From Rhodoplanes roseus (lineage in GTDB: Bacteria > Pseudomonadota > Alphaproteobacteria > Rhizobiales > Xanthobacteraceae): a stretch of 46,073 nucleotides of DNA. Positions 1 through 8,351 of this stretch are shown in pieces. A program made the translations under genes and the position numbers. Location of the stretch: assembly GCF_003258865.1 (NCBI RefSeq), contig NZ_NPEX01000016.1, positions 1-46,073 on the forward strand, in the 5' to 3' direction. A model generated the notes under the pieces. The model was not told where the DNA came from. It searched no databases and saw only the letters and a list, made by a program, of their open reading frames with translations. Position 1 is the first letter of the stretch, and each line of letters opens with the position of its first letter.

Positions 1-1
1 C

Positions 2-1012
2 GAGCCCGTGCGCGAGACGCGCCGCCCGTTCGCCAGCGTGGTGCCGCCCGTGGCGGCGGCGCCCGCGACGGTCGCGGCCGAGCAGGACACGCCGCGCGAC
101 GTCGTCGTGGCCGGCCGGCAGGTGCCCTGGGGCATGCTGTTCTGGGGGGCGGCCGGCGGGCTCGTGCTTCTCGGCCTCGGCCTCTCGGTCATCGATCTCG
201 TGTCCGACCTCTACGGCCACTCCGGCTGGCTCGGCACGCTCGGCTTCGTGCTCGCCGCGGTGGCGTCCGTCGCGCTCACCGTGATCGCCGGGCGCGAGGC
301 GGCCGGCCTGTTGCGTCTCAAGGCCATCGACCAGGTCCGCGACCAGGCCATCGCTGCGATCGAAACCGACGACCGGGCGACCGGCCGCGCCGCCGTGACC
401 GAGCTTCTCGCCGTCACCCGTCAGATGCCGTCGCTGGCCCGGGCCCGAGTGCGGGTGCAGTTCCACCTCAGCGAGATCATCGACGGGCGCGACCTCGTCC
501 ATCTGTCCGAGCGCGAGCTGATGACCTCGCTGGACGAGGAGGCCTCGCGGTTGATCACCAATGCGGCCAAGCGGGTCTCGGTCGTCACTGCGGTCAGCCC
601 GCGGGCCGCGATCGACATGCTGTTCGTGCTGGTCACGGCGCTCGGCCTGGTGCGCAAGCTGGCGCTGCTCTATGGCGGCCGTCCCGGCGCGCTCGGCCTC
701 GTCCGGCTGATGCGGCACGTCATCGCGCATCTCGCCGTCACGGGCGGACTGTCGGTCGGCGACGGCGTCGTCCAGCAGATGATCGGCCAGGGGCTCGCCG
801 CCAAGGTTTCAGCCAAGCTCGGCGAAGGCGTGCTGAACGGCCTGCTGACGGCCCGGCTCGGCCTCGCCGCCATGGACGTGACCCGGCCGCTGCCGTTCTC
901 GGCGCTCAAGCGCCCGACACTGCAGGATCTGGCCGGCGGGCTGCTCCGCACCGCCGATCGGGGCGACACCGTCCCGGCCGGAGCGACGCCGCGCGCCGCC
1001 ACGGCGGAGTGA
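2..1012 (+). CDS. YcjF-like DUF697 membrane protein, 5' end outside the window
   Basis: The reading frame is already open at the left edge with no convincing ribosome binding site near the first GTG (position 8), so the true start lies upstream; about 335 residues are visible. Two hydrophobic segments sit near residues 42-62 and 75-95, followed by a long helical region and a conserved-looking C-terminal half with hydrophobic helices and a glycine-rich stretch around residues 215-260. This matches the YcjF/TIGR01620 family of inner-membrane proteins carrying a DUF697 domain. In many proteobacteria it lies directly after the P-loop protein gene ycjX; that gene would be just outside the window. 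The molecular role is not known; association with envelope stress is reported for relatives. The family call rests on overall pattern, not on a single catalytic motif. Confidence 0.75.
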   Translation, partial: EPVRETRRPFASVVPPVAAAPATVAAEQDTPRDVVVAGRQVPWGMLFWGAAGGLVLLGLGLSVIDLVSDLYGHSGWLGTLGFVLAAVASVALTVIAGREAAGLLRLKAIDQVRDQAIAAIETDDRATGRAAVTELLAVTRQMPSLARARVRVQFHLSEIIDGRDLVHLSERELMTSLDEEASRLITNAAKRVSVVTAVSPRAAIDMLFVLVTALGLVRKLALLYGGRPGALGLVRLMRHVIAHLAVTGGLSVGDGVVQQMIGQGLAAKVSAKLGEGVLNGLLTARLGLAAMDVTRPLPFSALKRPTLQDLAGGLLRTADRGDTVPAGATPRAATAE

Positions 1013-1092
1013 CGCCGGCAGGCCACCTGCGACAGACGATCGCCACCTCGCGCCCTCGGCATCGCCGGGGGCGTTTCGCTGTCACCGGCGCG

Positions 1093-1117
1093 GGAACCAT
1101 TGCCACTTCATTGCGTT
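1093..1117 (+). promoter_or_regulatory. EcfG-type (general stress sigma) promoter
   Basis: GGAAC at 1093-1097, a 16-bp spacer, then CGTT at 1114-1117. This is an exact match to the alphaproteobacterial EcfG/SigT/RpoE2 consensus GGAAC-N16/17-CGTT. Transcription would start near 1125, about 65 nt before the ATG at 1192, which argues against the TTG at 1132 as the start of the downstream kinase. Confidence 0.75.
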
Positions 1118-1191
1118 GAAGCAAAACCCTTTTGTCGCGTCCGCTCCCCCTTCCCCCGCAGACGCGCCGCATCGATCTGGAGCCGAGCCTG

Positions 1192-3312
1192 ATGGTGAGC
1201 GCACGGCGCGGGACGCTTCGTCTGCTCCGTGCCCTCATGGTCGGAGCGGTCGTCGTTCCCGCGACCTTGTTCCTGTACGTGGCGTGGGTCTCCTGGGGTG
1301 CGATCCAGGAGATCACCGACGACCGGCTGGTCCGGTCCCTCGACGTGCTGCACGAACACGCTCTGAAGGTGCTCACCACCGGCAAGCTCATCCTGAACGA
1401 GCTCGTCGATTCGGTCGCGGGCTCGACCTCCGAGCAGGTCGGCGCCCGGGAGCCGGAGCTTCACCGCCGCATGAAACGGATGGCCGACCTGCTGCCGCAG
1501 GTGCAGTCGATCTGGGTGATCGGGCGTGACGGCCTGCCGCTGGCGAACAGCTATTTCGTGCCGGCTCCGCGCAGCGCGTCGCTCGCCGACCGGGACTTCT
1601 TCGCCGCGCAGGTTCCGGCCGACATCGGCACCTATGTGAGCAGCGTATTCATCCCGCGGCTCATCGAAGGACCGGCTTTCTTCAGCCTCAGCCGGCGCTT
1701 CAATGGACCGAGCGGCGCCTTCGAGGGGATCGCCAGCGTCTCGATGCTGCCGAACGACTTCGAGAAGTTCTACCAGGAAATCGCCCGCGGCCACGGCGAG
1801 GTTTACGCTCTGATGCGCGATGACGGCTCGTTCCTGGCACGCTATCCGGGGGGGCCCTTCGCGTCAGCCAAGCTGCCGCCGGCGAGCCTGTTCTTCCGCG
1901 AGATCAAGGCGGCGACCTACCGGGGCCTCTATTCGGGCGTGTCGCAGATCGACGGGGTCGAGCGGCGGGTGGGATATCGCCGTGTCGAAGGCTTCCCGAT
2001 CTATGTCATCGCGTCGGTCGACCTCGCCCTGGTCCGCGCCGAGTGGCTCTCGGCGCTCGGCGGACATCTGGTGTTCGGCCTGCCGGCGACGCTGCTGCTC
2101 CTGTGGGTCCTGTGGGTGGCGCACCAACGCACCGCCGGTCTCTACGCCGAAGCGCTCCGGCGCGAGGCGGCCGAGAAGGCGCTGCGCCATTCGCAGCGGC
2201 TCGAGGCGGTCGGACGGCTGACCGGTGGCGTCGCGCACGACTTCAACAACCTTCTGATGGTGATCTCCGGCAGCGCCGAGCGGCTCAAGCGCACCGTCCA
2301 GGGCGAGAAGGAGACCCGGCTGGTCGAGATGATCACGACCGCGGCCAAGCGGGGCGAGACGCTGACGCGCCAGCTTCTCTCGTTCTCGCGCCAGCAGGCC
2401 GTGAGTCCGCAGAGCATCGACCTCACCCGGCGCATGCCGGAGCTGTCCGAGCTGATCCGTCGCTCGCTCGCCGACGAGGTCGAGGTCGCGATCGACGTGC
2501 CGGATCGATCCTGCCCCGTGAAGGTGGATCCGAGCGAGTTCGAGGTCGCGGTCCTCAACATCTGCGTCAATGCGCGGGACGCCATGCCGAACGGGGGGCG
2601 CCTCACCGTGACGGTGCACGACGCCGTCATGGACGAGCCGGGTGACGGCCTCACCGGGGCCTTCGTGGTGCTGGATTTCACCGACACCGGGACCGGCATT
2701 CCGCCCGACGTGCTGCCGCGCGTGTTCGAGCCGTTCTTCACCACCAAGGACACGGCCAAGGGGACGGGGCTCGGCCTGAGCCAGGTGTACGGGTTCGCGC
2801 GTCAGGCCGGCGGTGATGTGCGCATCGACAGCCGGGTCGGCGTCGGGACCACCGTCACGTTGCTGCTGCCGCGCGTGGCGCTCGAGCCGGTCGCCGCCGA
2901 GCCGCCGGTCGAACGTACCGCCGTCGCGGCCGGCCGCAACACCGTGATGGTCGTCGAGGACAATCTGGCGGTGGCCGATGTCTGCCGGTCCTATCTCGAC
3001 CAGCTCGGCTACGACGTGACCTTCGCGGCGTCGCCGCGCGACGCCCTGACTGCATTGAGCGGCCAGCACCGGATCGACCTGGTGCTGTCCGACATTCTGA
3101 TGCCGGGCGGCATGAGCGGCGTCGATCTCGCGCGTGAGCTGCGCACCCTGCAGCCGGCCTTGCCGATCGTGCTGATGACCGGGTTCAGCGATCGGGCCGG
3201 CGACGTCGCCCGCGACGGCTTCCCGGTGCTGCGCAAGCCGTTCGACATCGATGCCCTGCAGCGCGAGCTCGCCGCGGCGCTGGCCCATCGCCACGGGCCG
3301 GCGGCGGCGTGA
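1192..3312 (+). CDS. Membrane-bound hybrid sensor histidine kinase (Cache-like sensor, HisKA, HATPase, REC)
   Basis: 706 residues from the ATG at 1192, chosen because GGAG lies 9 nt upstream and a stress promoter lies 65 nt further up; a TTG at 1132 is a weaker alternative. A transmembrane helix near residues 11-35 and another near 285-310 bracket a roughly 250-residue extracytoplasmic region resembling a double-Cache sensor. The dimerisation box contains GGVAHDFNNLL with phospho-acceptor His349. The ATPase domain shows DTGTGIP and GTGLGLSQV. A C-terminal receiver carries Asp634 in LSDILMP and a Lys in LRKPF. The kinase therefore senses a periplasmic signal, autophosphorylates, and can pass phosphate to its own receiver; no separate output protein is adjacent. 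Ligand unknown. Confidence 0.9.
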   Translation: MVSARRGTLRLLRALMVGAVVVPATLFLYVAWVSWGAIQEITDDRLVRSLDVLHEHALKVLTTGKLILNELVDSVAGSTSEQVGAREPELHRRMKRMADLLPQVQSIWVIGRDGLPLANSYFVPAPRSASLADRDFFAAQVPADIGTYVSSVFIPRLIEGPAFFSLSRRFNGPSGAFEGIASVSMLPNDFEKFYQEIARGHGEVYALMRDDGSFLARYPGGPFASAKLPPASLFFREIKAATYRGLYSGVSQIDGVERRVGYRRVEGFPIYVIASVDLALVRAEWLSALGGHLVFGLPATLLLLWVLWVAHQRTAGLYAEALRREAAEKALRHSQRLEAVGRLTGGVAHDFNNLLMVISGSAERLKRTVQGEKETRLVEMITTAAKRGETLTRQLLSFSRQQAVSPQSIDLTRRMPELSELIRRSLADEVEVAIDVPDRSCPVKVDPSEFEVAVLNICVNARDAMPNGGRLTVTVHDAVMDEPGDGLTGAFVVLDFTDTGTGIPPDVLPRVFEPFFTTKDTAKGTGLGLSQVYGFARQAGGDVRIDSRVGVGTTVTLLLPRVALEPVAAEPPVERTAVAAGRNTVMVVEDNLAVADVCRSYLDQLGYDVTFAASPRDALTALSGQHRIDLVLSDILMPGGMSGVDLARELRTLQPALPIVLMTGFSDRAGDVARDGFPVLRKPFDIDALQRELAAALAHRHGPAAA

Positions 3313-3452
3313 GGGTTTCGCGATCCTGCTGAAAAACGCGGCTCGGGCACAGCCTGTCGTGCCGCGGCCTCGCCGCCGCCCGCCCCGCGGATCGTGACGA
3401 TCACGAAACGTCTCAGGGGGCAGCGGCGGCGACAACGCGTTGAGGTCTTCGC

Positions 3453-4202
3453 CTAATGCAGCCCGCCGGTGACGTGCAGCGTCTCGCCGGTGATGTAGGA
3501 GGCGCCGTCCGACGCGAGGAAGGCGACCGCGGCGGCGATCTCGGAGGCCTCGCCGACACGGCCGAGCGGGGTGATTGCCTCGACCTGCTTGCGCAGCTCA
3601 CCGGCGTCGAAGCCGGCGGCCTTGACCCCTTCGGTGACGACCATGCCCGGATTGACGGCGTTGACGCGGATCTTGCGCGGCGCCAGCTCCTTGGCCAGCA
3701 CGTCGGTGATGAGGTCGACTGCCGCCTTGGTGGCGCCGTACACGGCGGAATTCGGAAAGGCCAAGGTCGACGCGCCCGACGAGATGTTGACGACGCTGCC
3801 GCCGTCGTTGAAATGCCGCGCCGCCGCCTGCGTCACCATGAGCAGGCCGAGCACGTTGAGGTCGAACTGACGGTGGAAATGCTCCGGCGTGATCGCCTCG
3901 AGCGGCAGCATCTCGTAGACGCCCGCGTTGTTGACCAGCACGTCGATCCGGCCGAGCGCCTCGACCGTCTGGTCGACGACCGCCTTGGCCGCCTGCGGAT
4001 CGGCGAGATCGCCGCCGATCGCGACCGCCTTGCCGCCGGCGGCCGTGATCTTGCCGACCACGGCGTCGGCGCCCGCCCGGCTGGACGCGTAGTTGACGGC
4101 GACCGCGGCGCCCTGGGATGCCAGCTCGAGCGCGATCGCGGCCCCGATGCCCTTCGATGCGCCGGTCACCAGCGCCACCTTGCCTTGCAGAGTCTTGGTC
4201 AC
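3453..4202 (-). CDS. SDR family oxidoreductase (FabG-like)
   Basis: 249 residues starting at GTG (4202-4200), preceded by GAGGAA at a 9-nt spacing; a longer frame to 4283 lacks a binding site and would run through the promoter. The Rossmann motif TGASKGIG is at residues 13-20, NNAG at 91-94, catalytic Ser141/142, and Tyr155/Lys159 of the YxxxK motif. The enzyme is a classical NAD(P)(H)-dependent short-chain dehydrogenase/reductase, the length typical of 3-oxoacyl-ACP reductase-type proteins, but the substrate cannot be read from sequence. It diverges from an ArsR regulator with which it shares a roughly 100-bp control region, so it is probably the regulator's target and may reduce a reactive carbonyl or quinone. 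Confidence 0.9.
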   Translation of the reverse strand: MTKTLQGKVALVTGASKGIGAAIALELASQGAAVAVNYASSRAGADAVVGKITAAGGKAVAIGGDLADPQAAKAVVDQTVEALGRIDVLVNNAGVYEMLPLEAITPEHFHRQFDLNVLGLLMVTQAAARHFNDGGSVVNISSGASTLAFPNSAVYGATKAAVDLITDVLAKELAPRKIRVNAVNPGMVVTEGVKAAGFDAGELRKQVEAITPLGRVGEASEIAAAVAFLASDGASYITGETLHVTGGLH

Positions 4203-4255
4203 GATCGTCGTTCCTCTTCCAATTTCATACAGCAGATCCGTACGACAGAAGTTCG

Positions 4256-4283
4256 GAAATATGGAAGTATTGAATGAGGTCAA
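4256..4283 (-). promoter_or_regulatory. Candidate sigma-70-type promoter of the SDR gene
   Basis: On the minus strand TTGACC (4283-4278) is followed after 16 bp by TATTTC (4261-4256). Its -35 box lies between the -35 and -10 boxes of the opposing arsR promoter, so the two promoters overlap face to face. Confidence 0.45.
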
Positions 4284-4298
4284 GGGGGCCTCTATATC
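4270..4298 (+). promoter_or_regulatory. Candidate arsR promoter with an operator-like dyad in its spacer
   Basis: TTGAAT (4270-4275), exactly 17 bp, then TATATC (4293-4298). The spacer contains the imperfect dyad GAGGTC-AAGGG-GGCCTC (4276-4292). The predicted transcription start falls at about 4305-4306, on the A of the ATG of the regulator gene, suggesting a leaderless message. Confidence 0.5.
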
Positions 4299-4305
4299 TT
4301 TTTCG

Positions 4306-4620
4306 ATGGTGCAGTTCGTTCACCCCGCGCTCGCCGACATCACGCTGGCCGGAATCCTCGCCGCGCTCGCCGACCCGATGCGGCTGCGCATCGTCAAGGC
4401 GCTGCTGGAGGACGGGGACTGCCTTTCCTGCACGGCGGCGGCGCCCTGCCCGGAGATTCCGAAGTCGACGCTGTCGAATCATTTCCGCGTGCTGCGCGAG
4501 GCCGGCCTGATCCGCACCTCCAAGAAGGGCGTCGCGCACCGCAACACGGTGCGCGAAGCCGACATCAATGCGCGGTTTCCGGGGCTGTTGAAGGCGATCC
4601 TGAAGCACGCGGGAGAGTAG
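4306..4620 (+). CDS. ArsR/SmtB family winged-helix regulator
   Basis: 104 residues from ATG 4306, the usual size for the family. An upstream in-frame ATG at 4261 is possible, but it overlaps the promoter and neither start has a good ribosome binding site; leaderless translation from 4306 fits best. The helix-turn-helix covers roughly residues 50-72 (IPKSTLSNHFRVLREAGLI) and the beta wing follows. Three cysteines, Cys39, Cys42 and Cys48, lie just ahead of the recognition helix, close to where classical ArsR proteins carry their metal or thiol site (ELCVC). The protein probably represses itself and the divergent SDR gene through the shared region and may respond to a thiol-reactive compound, metal or oxidant; the ligand is inference. 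Confidence 0.88.
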   Translation: MVQFVHPALADITLAGILAALADPMRLRIVKALLEDGDCLSCTAAAPCPEIPKSTLSNHFRVLREAGLIRTSKKGVAHRNTVREADINARFPGLLKAILKHAGE

Positions 4621-4672
4621 GGCGCCTCGTTCATCCGTCGAGCGGAGCCACGATGCGCCGTGTGGGGGCGTA

Positions 4673-5569
4673 TCACCCCCGCTTGCGCTCGTCCGGTCCG
4701 GCGCCGACGGGGCGCGCCGGCTCTTCGGTCCATTCCGACATCGAGCCGTCGTAGAGCGAGACGTCGGGCCGGCCCAGAACCTCGGACAGCACGAACCACG
4801 GCGTCGCCGCCTGATGGCCGGTGTTGCAGTAGGCGATCACGGGTCCGGCCGGCAGGTGTGCGAACAGCGTCGACAGCGCCGTCGCATCCTTCAGGCGACT
4901 GGTCTCGGGATCCCATGCGGTGGTGTGGTCGATCATCACGGCGCCGGGCAGCCGGCCGGGCCGCAGCGCCTGGGGGCTCTTGGCGCGGCCTTCGAAGAAG
5001 GCGAGCGCCCTGGTATCGAGCAGCACCGCGTCGTCGGTGGCGACGGCTCGGACGACCCGCGGCAGCAGAGCCCGTGCCGCGCCTGCGAGCGCGACCGGAT
5101 AGGGCGGCGCTTCGGGCTTGCGGCTCGGGCCGCCCACCACCGGGCGTGACGGATCGGCGCTCCAGGCGGCCATGCCGCCGTCCAGGATGGTGACCAGGCG
5201 GTGGCCGGCCACACGCAGCGTCCAGTAGACGCGCGCCGCGGCGGCGAAATCCCCGGCCGAGGTGCCGGCCGAGATCACCACGGCGATCTGCTCCGGGCCC
5301 AGGCCGATGCCGCCGAGCAGCGCCGCGAGCACGTCCGCCTCCGGCAGCAGTCCGCTCGCCATGCCCTTGGTGGCGCGCCACCCGTCCTCGACGTAGTCGG
5401 AGTGGACCGCCCCCGGGATGTGGGCGGTCAGATACGCCGCGCGCCCGCCGCCGTCGACCACGGAACGAATGTCGACGAGGCGGACCGCCGGGTCTGCGAG
5501 CCGCCGCGCGACCCAGTCGGGGCTGACCAGAGGGGGGACTTGATCGCGGACGACAGTCGGACTGGACAT
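4673..5569 (-). CDS. Two-domain rhodanese-type sulfurtransferase
   Basis: 298 residues from the ATG at 5569, which has GAGGAG 6 nt upstream; an in-frame ATG 18 codons further up lacks this. The N-terminal inactive rhodanese domain (residues 15-140) has the family signature HIPGAVH and ends with DGGMAAW. The C-terminal domain (175-290) has LPGA and the active loop CNTGHQAA with catalytic Cys248. The loop differs from the CGSGVTA of 3-mercaptopyruvate sulfurtransferases, so thiosulfate or another sulfane donor is more likely, but this is not certain. Cytoplasmic; no signal peptide. It converges on arsR and is followed upstream, on the same strand, by unrelated genes. Confidence 0.88.
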   Translation of the reverse strand: MSSPTVVRDQVPPLVSPDWVARRLADPAVRLVDIRSVVDGGGRAAYLTAHIPGAVHSDYVEDGWRATKGMASGLLPEADVLAALLGGIGLGPEQIAVVISAGTSAGDFAAAARVYWTLRVAGHRLVTILDGGMAAWSADPSRPVVGGPSRKPEAPPYPVALAGAARALLPRVVRAVATDDAVLLDTRALAFFEGRAKSPQALRPGRLPGAVMIDHTTAWDPETSRLKDATALSTLFAHLPAGPVIAYCNTGHQAATPWFVLSEVLGRPDVSLYDGSMSEWTEEPARPVGAGPDERKRG

Positions 5570-5692
5570 GGCGCTCCTCACGGGGACTCCGGCCCTTATC
5601 TCACAGGACGCCGTTTCAGTCATTCCGTGCGACTCCGATCCGCGCTGGCAACGGCGCGCCGTCGGACGGGTGAACCGGGGCGGGGCGGTCGA

Positions 5693-6373
5693 TCAGACGG
5701 AGAAGTCGCCGGCCCGCGGCGCGGTCCGCTGGCGCGGGATGCGGACGTTGCGCTTCTGCATGTCCCGCAGGATCACGTACATCTGCGCTGCCACCAGGGC
5801 GTCGTTGAAGGCGTCGTGCTGGGGCAGCATCGGCACCGAGAGATCCTCGGCGATCGCCGCGTATCGCAGGTCGATCTCGGTGCCGGGCGGCGCCTTGCCG
5901 TACTTGCGCTCGTAATAGAGCTCGGAGACGTCGTACTGGCGGTTCGGCAGGTTGATGTTGAGCATGCCGAACAGGTACTTGTTGATCATCCGCACGTCGA
6001 ACGACACCCAGTAGCCGACCAGCGGCCGGCTGCCGATGAAGCGCAGGAACTCGGGCATCACCTCGCGAATGGTGCGGCCCAGCTTGACGTCGGCCTCGCG
6101 GAGCTGGTGCACCTTGATGGCGCTGACGTCCATGGCGGCACCGGGCCGGATCAGGGCCCGGAACGTCTCGCTCGTGAGGATCCGGTTGCCCCGGATCTTG
6201 ATCGCCGCGATGCTGATCACGTCGTCGGCCAGGATGTTGAATCCGGATGTCTCGCAGTCGAGCGACACCACCTCGCCGGTCTCGTCCGGCTCGAACAGGA
6301 ACGCATACGCGTTGTCGGCCAGAAGCATCCGGTCGAACAGTGCGCGCGAGCGGCGGAGGATCTCGGACCGCAT
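5693..6373 (-). CDS. DnaQ-like DEDDh 3'-5' exonuclease
   Basis: 226 residues. The exonuclease motifs are all present: SLDCETSG with Asp39 and Glu41 (Exo I), YWVSFDVRMI with Asp126 (Exo II), and LPQHDAFNDA with His186 and Asp191 (Exo III, DEDDh type). It resembles the epsilon subunit of DNA polymerase III but lacks a visible polymerase-binding tail, and is the type usually called 'polymerase III subunit epsilon-like'. Its start overlaps the stop of the cNMP/CBS/DUF294 gene by one base (TGATG), so the two are translationally coupled. This pair recurs next to acetate/monocarboxylate symporters in proteobacteria; a nucleotide-signal-processing role rather than proofreading is a plausible inference. 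Confidence 0.88.
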   Translation of the reverse strand: MRSEILRRSRALFDRMLLADNAYAFLFEPDETGEVVSLDCETSGFNILADDVISIAAIKIRGNRILTSETFRALIRPGAAMDVSAIKVHQLREADVKLGRTIREVMPEFLRFIGSRPLVGYWVSFDVRMINKYLFGMLNINLPNRQYDVSELYYERKYGKAPPGTEIDLRYAAIAEDLSVPMLPQHDAFNDALVAAQMYVILRDMQKRNVRIPRQRTAPRAGDFSV

Positions 6374-8187
6374 CAGAATACGCTCAGGTGATAGCGGTTG
6401 CGGACGATCTCGCGGAAGCGCTTCACCACCCGAAGCGCGTCGCGCAGCAGGTCGCGGTCGCGGGTCGTCAGCTCGCCCAGACGGACGATCGACTCGCGCT
6501 CGCGCCGGCCGGTGGCGATGGCGGCGAGCTGCGCCCGCAGGCGGATCTCCATGAAATAGGACAGCGCGCTGGAGAGCTCACGGCCGAGATCGGCGCCGAA
6601 CAGCCCGGCCTCCGCCAGGGCATCGATGCGGCGTGCCGTCGAGACCTCGCGAATCCCCTGGTCGATCGCCAGCGTGCGGACGCCGTGCACGATCGGGAAG
6701 GTGCCGGACTTCTTCACGTCGATCTCGTCGGAGCCGACACCGACCGACGCCATGAAGGAGGTGAGCATGCCGGCGCTTGCCCCGGCGAACAGGTCGATGG
6801 CGCGGGCGAAGCGGGCCAGATACGCCGTCTCCCCCCGCATCATGTCGATCATCGCGGTCTTGGCGCGATCGAGCAGCTCCGGATGGCCCGTCACCGACAC
6901 GGCATCGAAGAAGATGCCGAGATTCATCGGCCCGTCCTCGGCGGGCGACCGAATCCAGCCCTCGACCTGGACCAGGAAGTCGTCGGCGGGCTGCGACCAG
7001 CGCGGGTTCTTCACCATCACGTCGCCGGGGCAGGGGGGAAAGCCGAAGCTCTCCAGCGCGCCCGAAAAGGCGGTGCGGAAGGCGGCGAGGTCCTCCTCGG
7101 GCACCGGTCGGGCCAGCAACAGGCCGTTGTCCTGGTCGGTACGGACCGTCTGCTCGCCGCGCCCCTCCGATCCCATCACCATCAGGCAGCCGTTCTCCCG
7201 GATCGAGGGAGGCGCGATCATGTCGAACAGCTTGGCGAACAGGCGCCGGTTGAGGTCCGACGTGATCTCGGCGATCACCTCGACCCGGGCGCCCTGGCGA
7301 TGCAGCCGCTCGACCTGGCTCTGGATGTCGAGCGCGCAGGACTTGAGGTCCGCCGGTGCCCGGGCCTGCTCGATCTGGCCCGGGATGAGCTGGGGGTTGC
7401 CGGCGACCAGCCCCAGGATGTCGATGTCCTCGAGCACGCCGACATAGCCGCCCTCGCCGCGGATCGCCAGCCGCCGCTTGTTGTGGCGGGTCATCGCGAT
7501 GACGGCGGCGAAGACGAAGTCGTCCAGGCCGATCGACACCACCTCGAAATGGCAGACCTCGCGCACCGGCGCCTCCAGCGGCTTGCGGTCGACCACGAAG
7601 GCCTTGGCGAGGTTCGCCCCGGTGACGATTCCGACCCGGTCGCCGTCGCGCACGAACAGGGTGTTGTTGTTGCGGTCCTGCATGATCTGGCCGGCGTCGT
7701 GCAGGGTGGTGCTGCCGTCGACGAAGACGGCGGGCCGGAAGCGCACCTCGCGCACATGGGCCCGCAGGGTCGAGTCGACGCCCTCGTGATCGCGCCGCTC
7801 GTAGGACCGCAGCTTTCGCGAGATCTCCGAATAGAAGAACGCGGCGAAGCCCGGGTTGCGTCCGATCAGGTCGAGCACCACGGCCTTGGGCAGCAGATAG
7901 CAGAGCGTCTCCTCGGCCGCCACGAAGGTGGTCCCGGCCGGCCCGTGCACCAGCGAGCGTGCGTCGAACGTGTCCTTCGGGCCGAGGCCGGATTCGAGGG
8001 TGTCGCCGTCGCGCTCCGCGACGCGTCCCTTGATCACGACGTGGAGGTGCTCGGAGCGCTGCCCGGCCGCGATGACGGTCTCGCCCGGCGGAAAATAGCC
8101 GATGTCGATGGCCGCCCGGAGCGTGCCGATCTCGTCGTGGCTGAGCCGGTCGAAGGGCGGATTCTGGGCGTCGAAGGCCTGCGGCAT
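6373..8187 (-). CDS. cNMP-binding/CBS/DUF294 putative nucleotidyltransferase regulator
   Basis: 604 residues. In order: a cyclic-nucleotide-binding-like domain (about 15-125, with the PGE...G bends), a pair of CBS motifs (about 145-270), a DUF294 nucleotidyltransferase-like core (about 285-420) with GSEGRGEQT near residue 338 followed by TDQDNGLL, and a DUF294 C-terminal helical domain. The GSxxR and DxD-like residues resemble the GlnD/GlnE transferase fold, suggesting nucleotide transfer to a partner protein. It lies 164 nt after actP on the same strand and is coupled to the exonuclease gene. Known context in proteobacteria places it with ActP-type symporters, so control of acetate uptake or metabolism in response to nucleotides is likely but unproven. 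Confidence 0.87.
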   Translation of the reverse strand: MPQAFDAQNPPFDRLSHDEIGTLRAAIDIGYFPPGETVIAAGQRSEHLHVVIKGRVAERDGDTLESGLGPKDTFDARSLVHGPAGTTFVAAEETLCYLLPKAVVLDLIGRNPGFAAFFYSEISRKLRSYERRDHEGVDSTLRAHVREVRFRPAVFVDGSTTLHDAGQIMQDRNNNTLFVRDGDRVGIVTGANLAKAFVVDRKPLEAPVREVCHFEVVSIGLDDFVFAAVIAMTRHNKRRLAIRGEGGYVGVLEDIDILGLVAGNPQLIPGQIEQARAPADLKSCALDIQSQVERLHRQGARVEVIAEITSDLNRRLFAKLFDMIAPPSIRENGCLMVMGSEGRGEQTVRTDQDNGLLLARPVPEEDLAAFRTAFSGALESFGFPPCPGDVMVKNPRWSQPADDFLVQVEGWIRSPAEDGPMNLGIFFDAVSVTGHPELLDRAKTAMIDMMRGETAYLARFARAIDLFAGASAGMLTSFMASVGVGSDEIDVKKSGTFPIVHGVRTLAIDQGIREVSTARRIDALAEAGLFGADLGRELSSALSYFMEIRLRAQLAAIATGRRERESIVRLGELTTRDRDLLRDALRVVKRFREIVRNRYHLSVF

Positions 8188-8286
8188 GGATCACACGACC
8201 ACCGGTGACGGTCCCGGATCTGAGGCCCTTGGTCGCGCGGGGGCGGTCGCGGCTGGACCGGAGAGACGCGGGCGGCCGGATCCCGT

Positions 8287-8325
8287 CGGACCGGCCGCCC
8301 GGATGCACGCGTGTCGGCCGGTCCG
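8287..8325. other. Perfect 11-bp inverted repeat between actP and the DUF294 gene
   Basis: CGGACCGGCCG at 8287-8297 and its exact reverse complement at 8315-8325 flank a 17-nt loop. It lies in the intergenic stretch 8188-8351. No T-run follows on either strand, so it is not a standard terminator; it could stabilise the actP mRNA 3' end or lower expression of the downstream pair. Confidence 0.5.
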
Positions 8326-8351
8326 CCGAGGCTGACCGGCCGAGCGACCGT

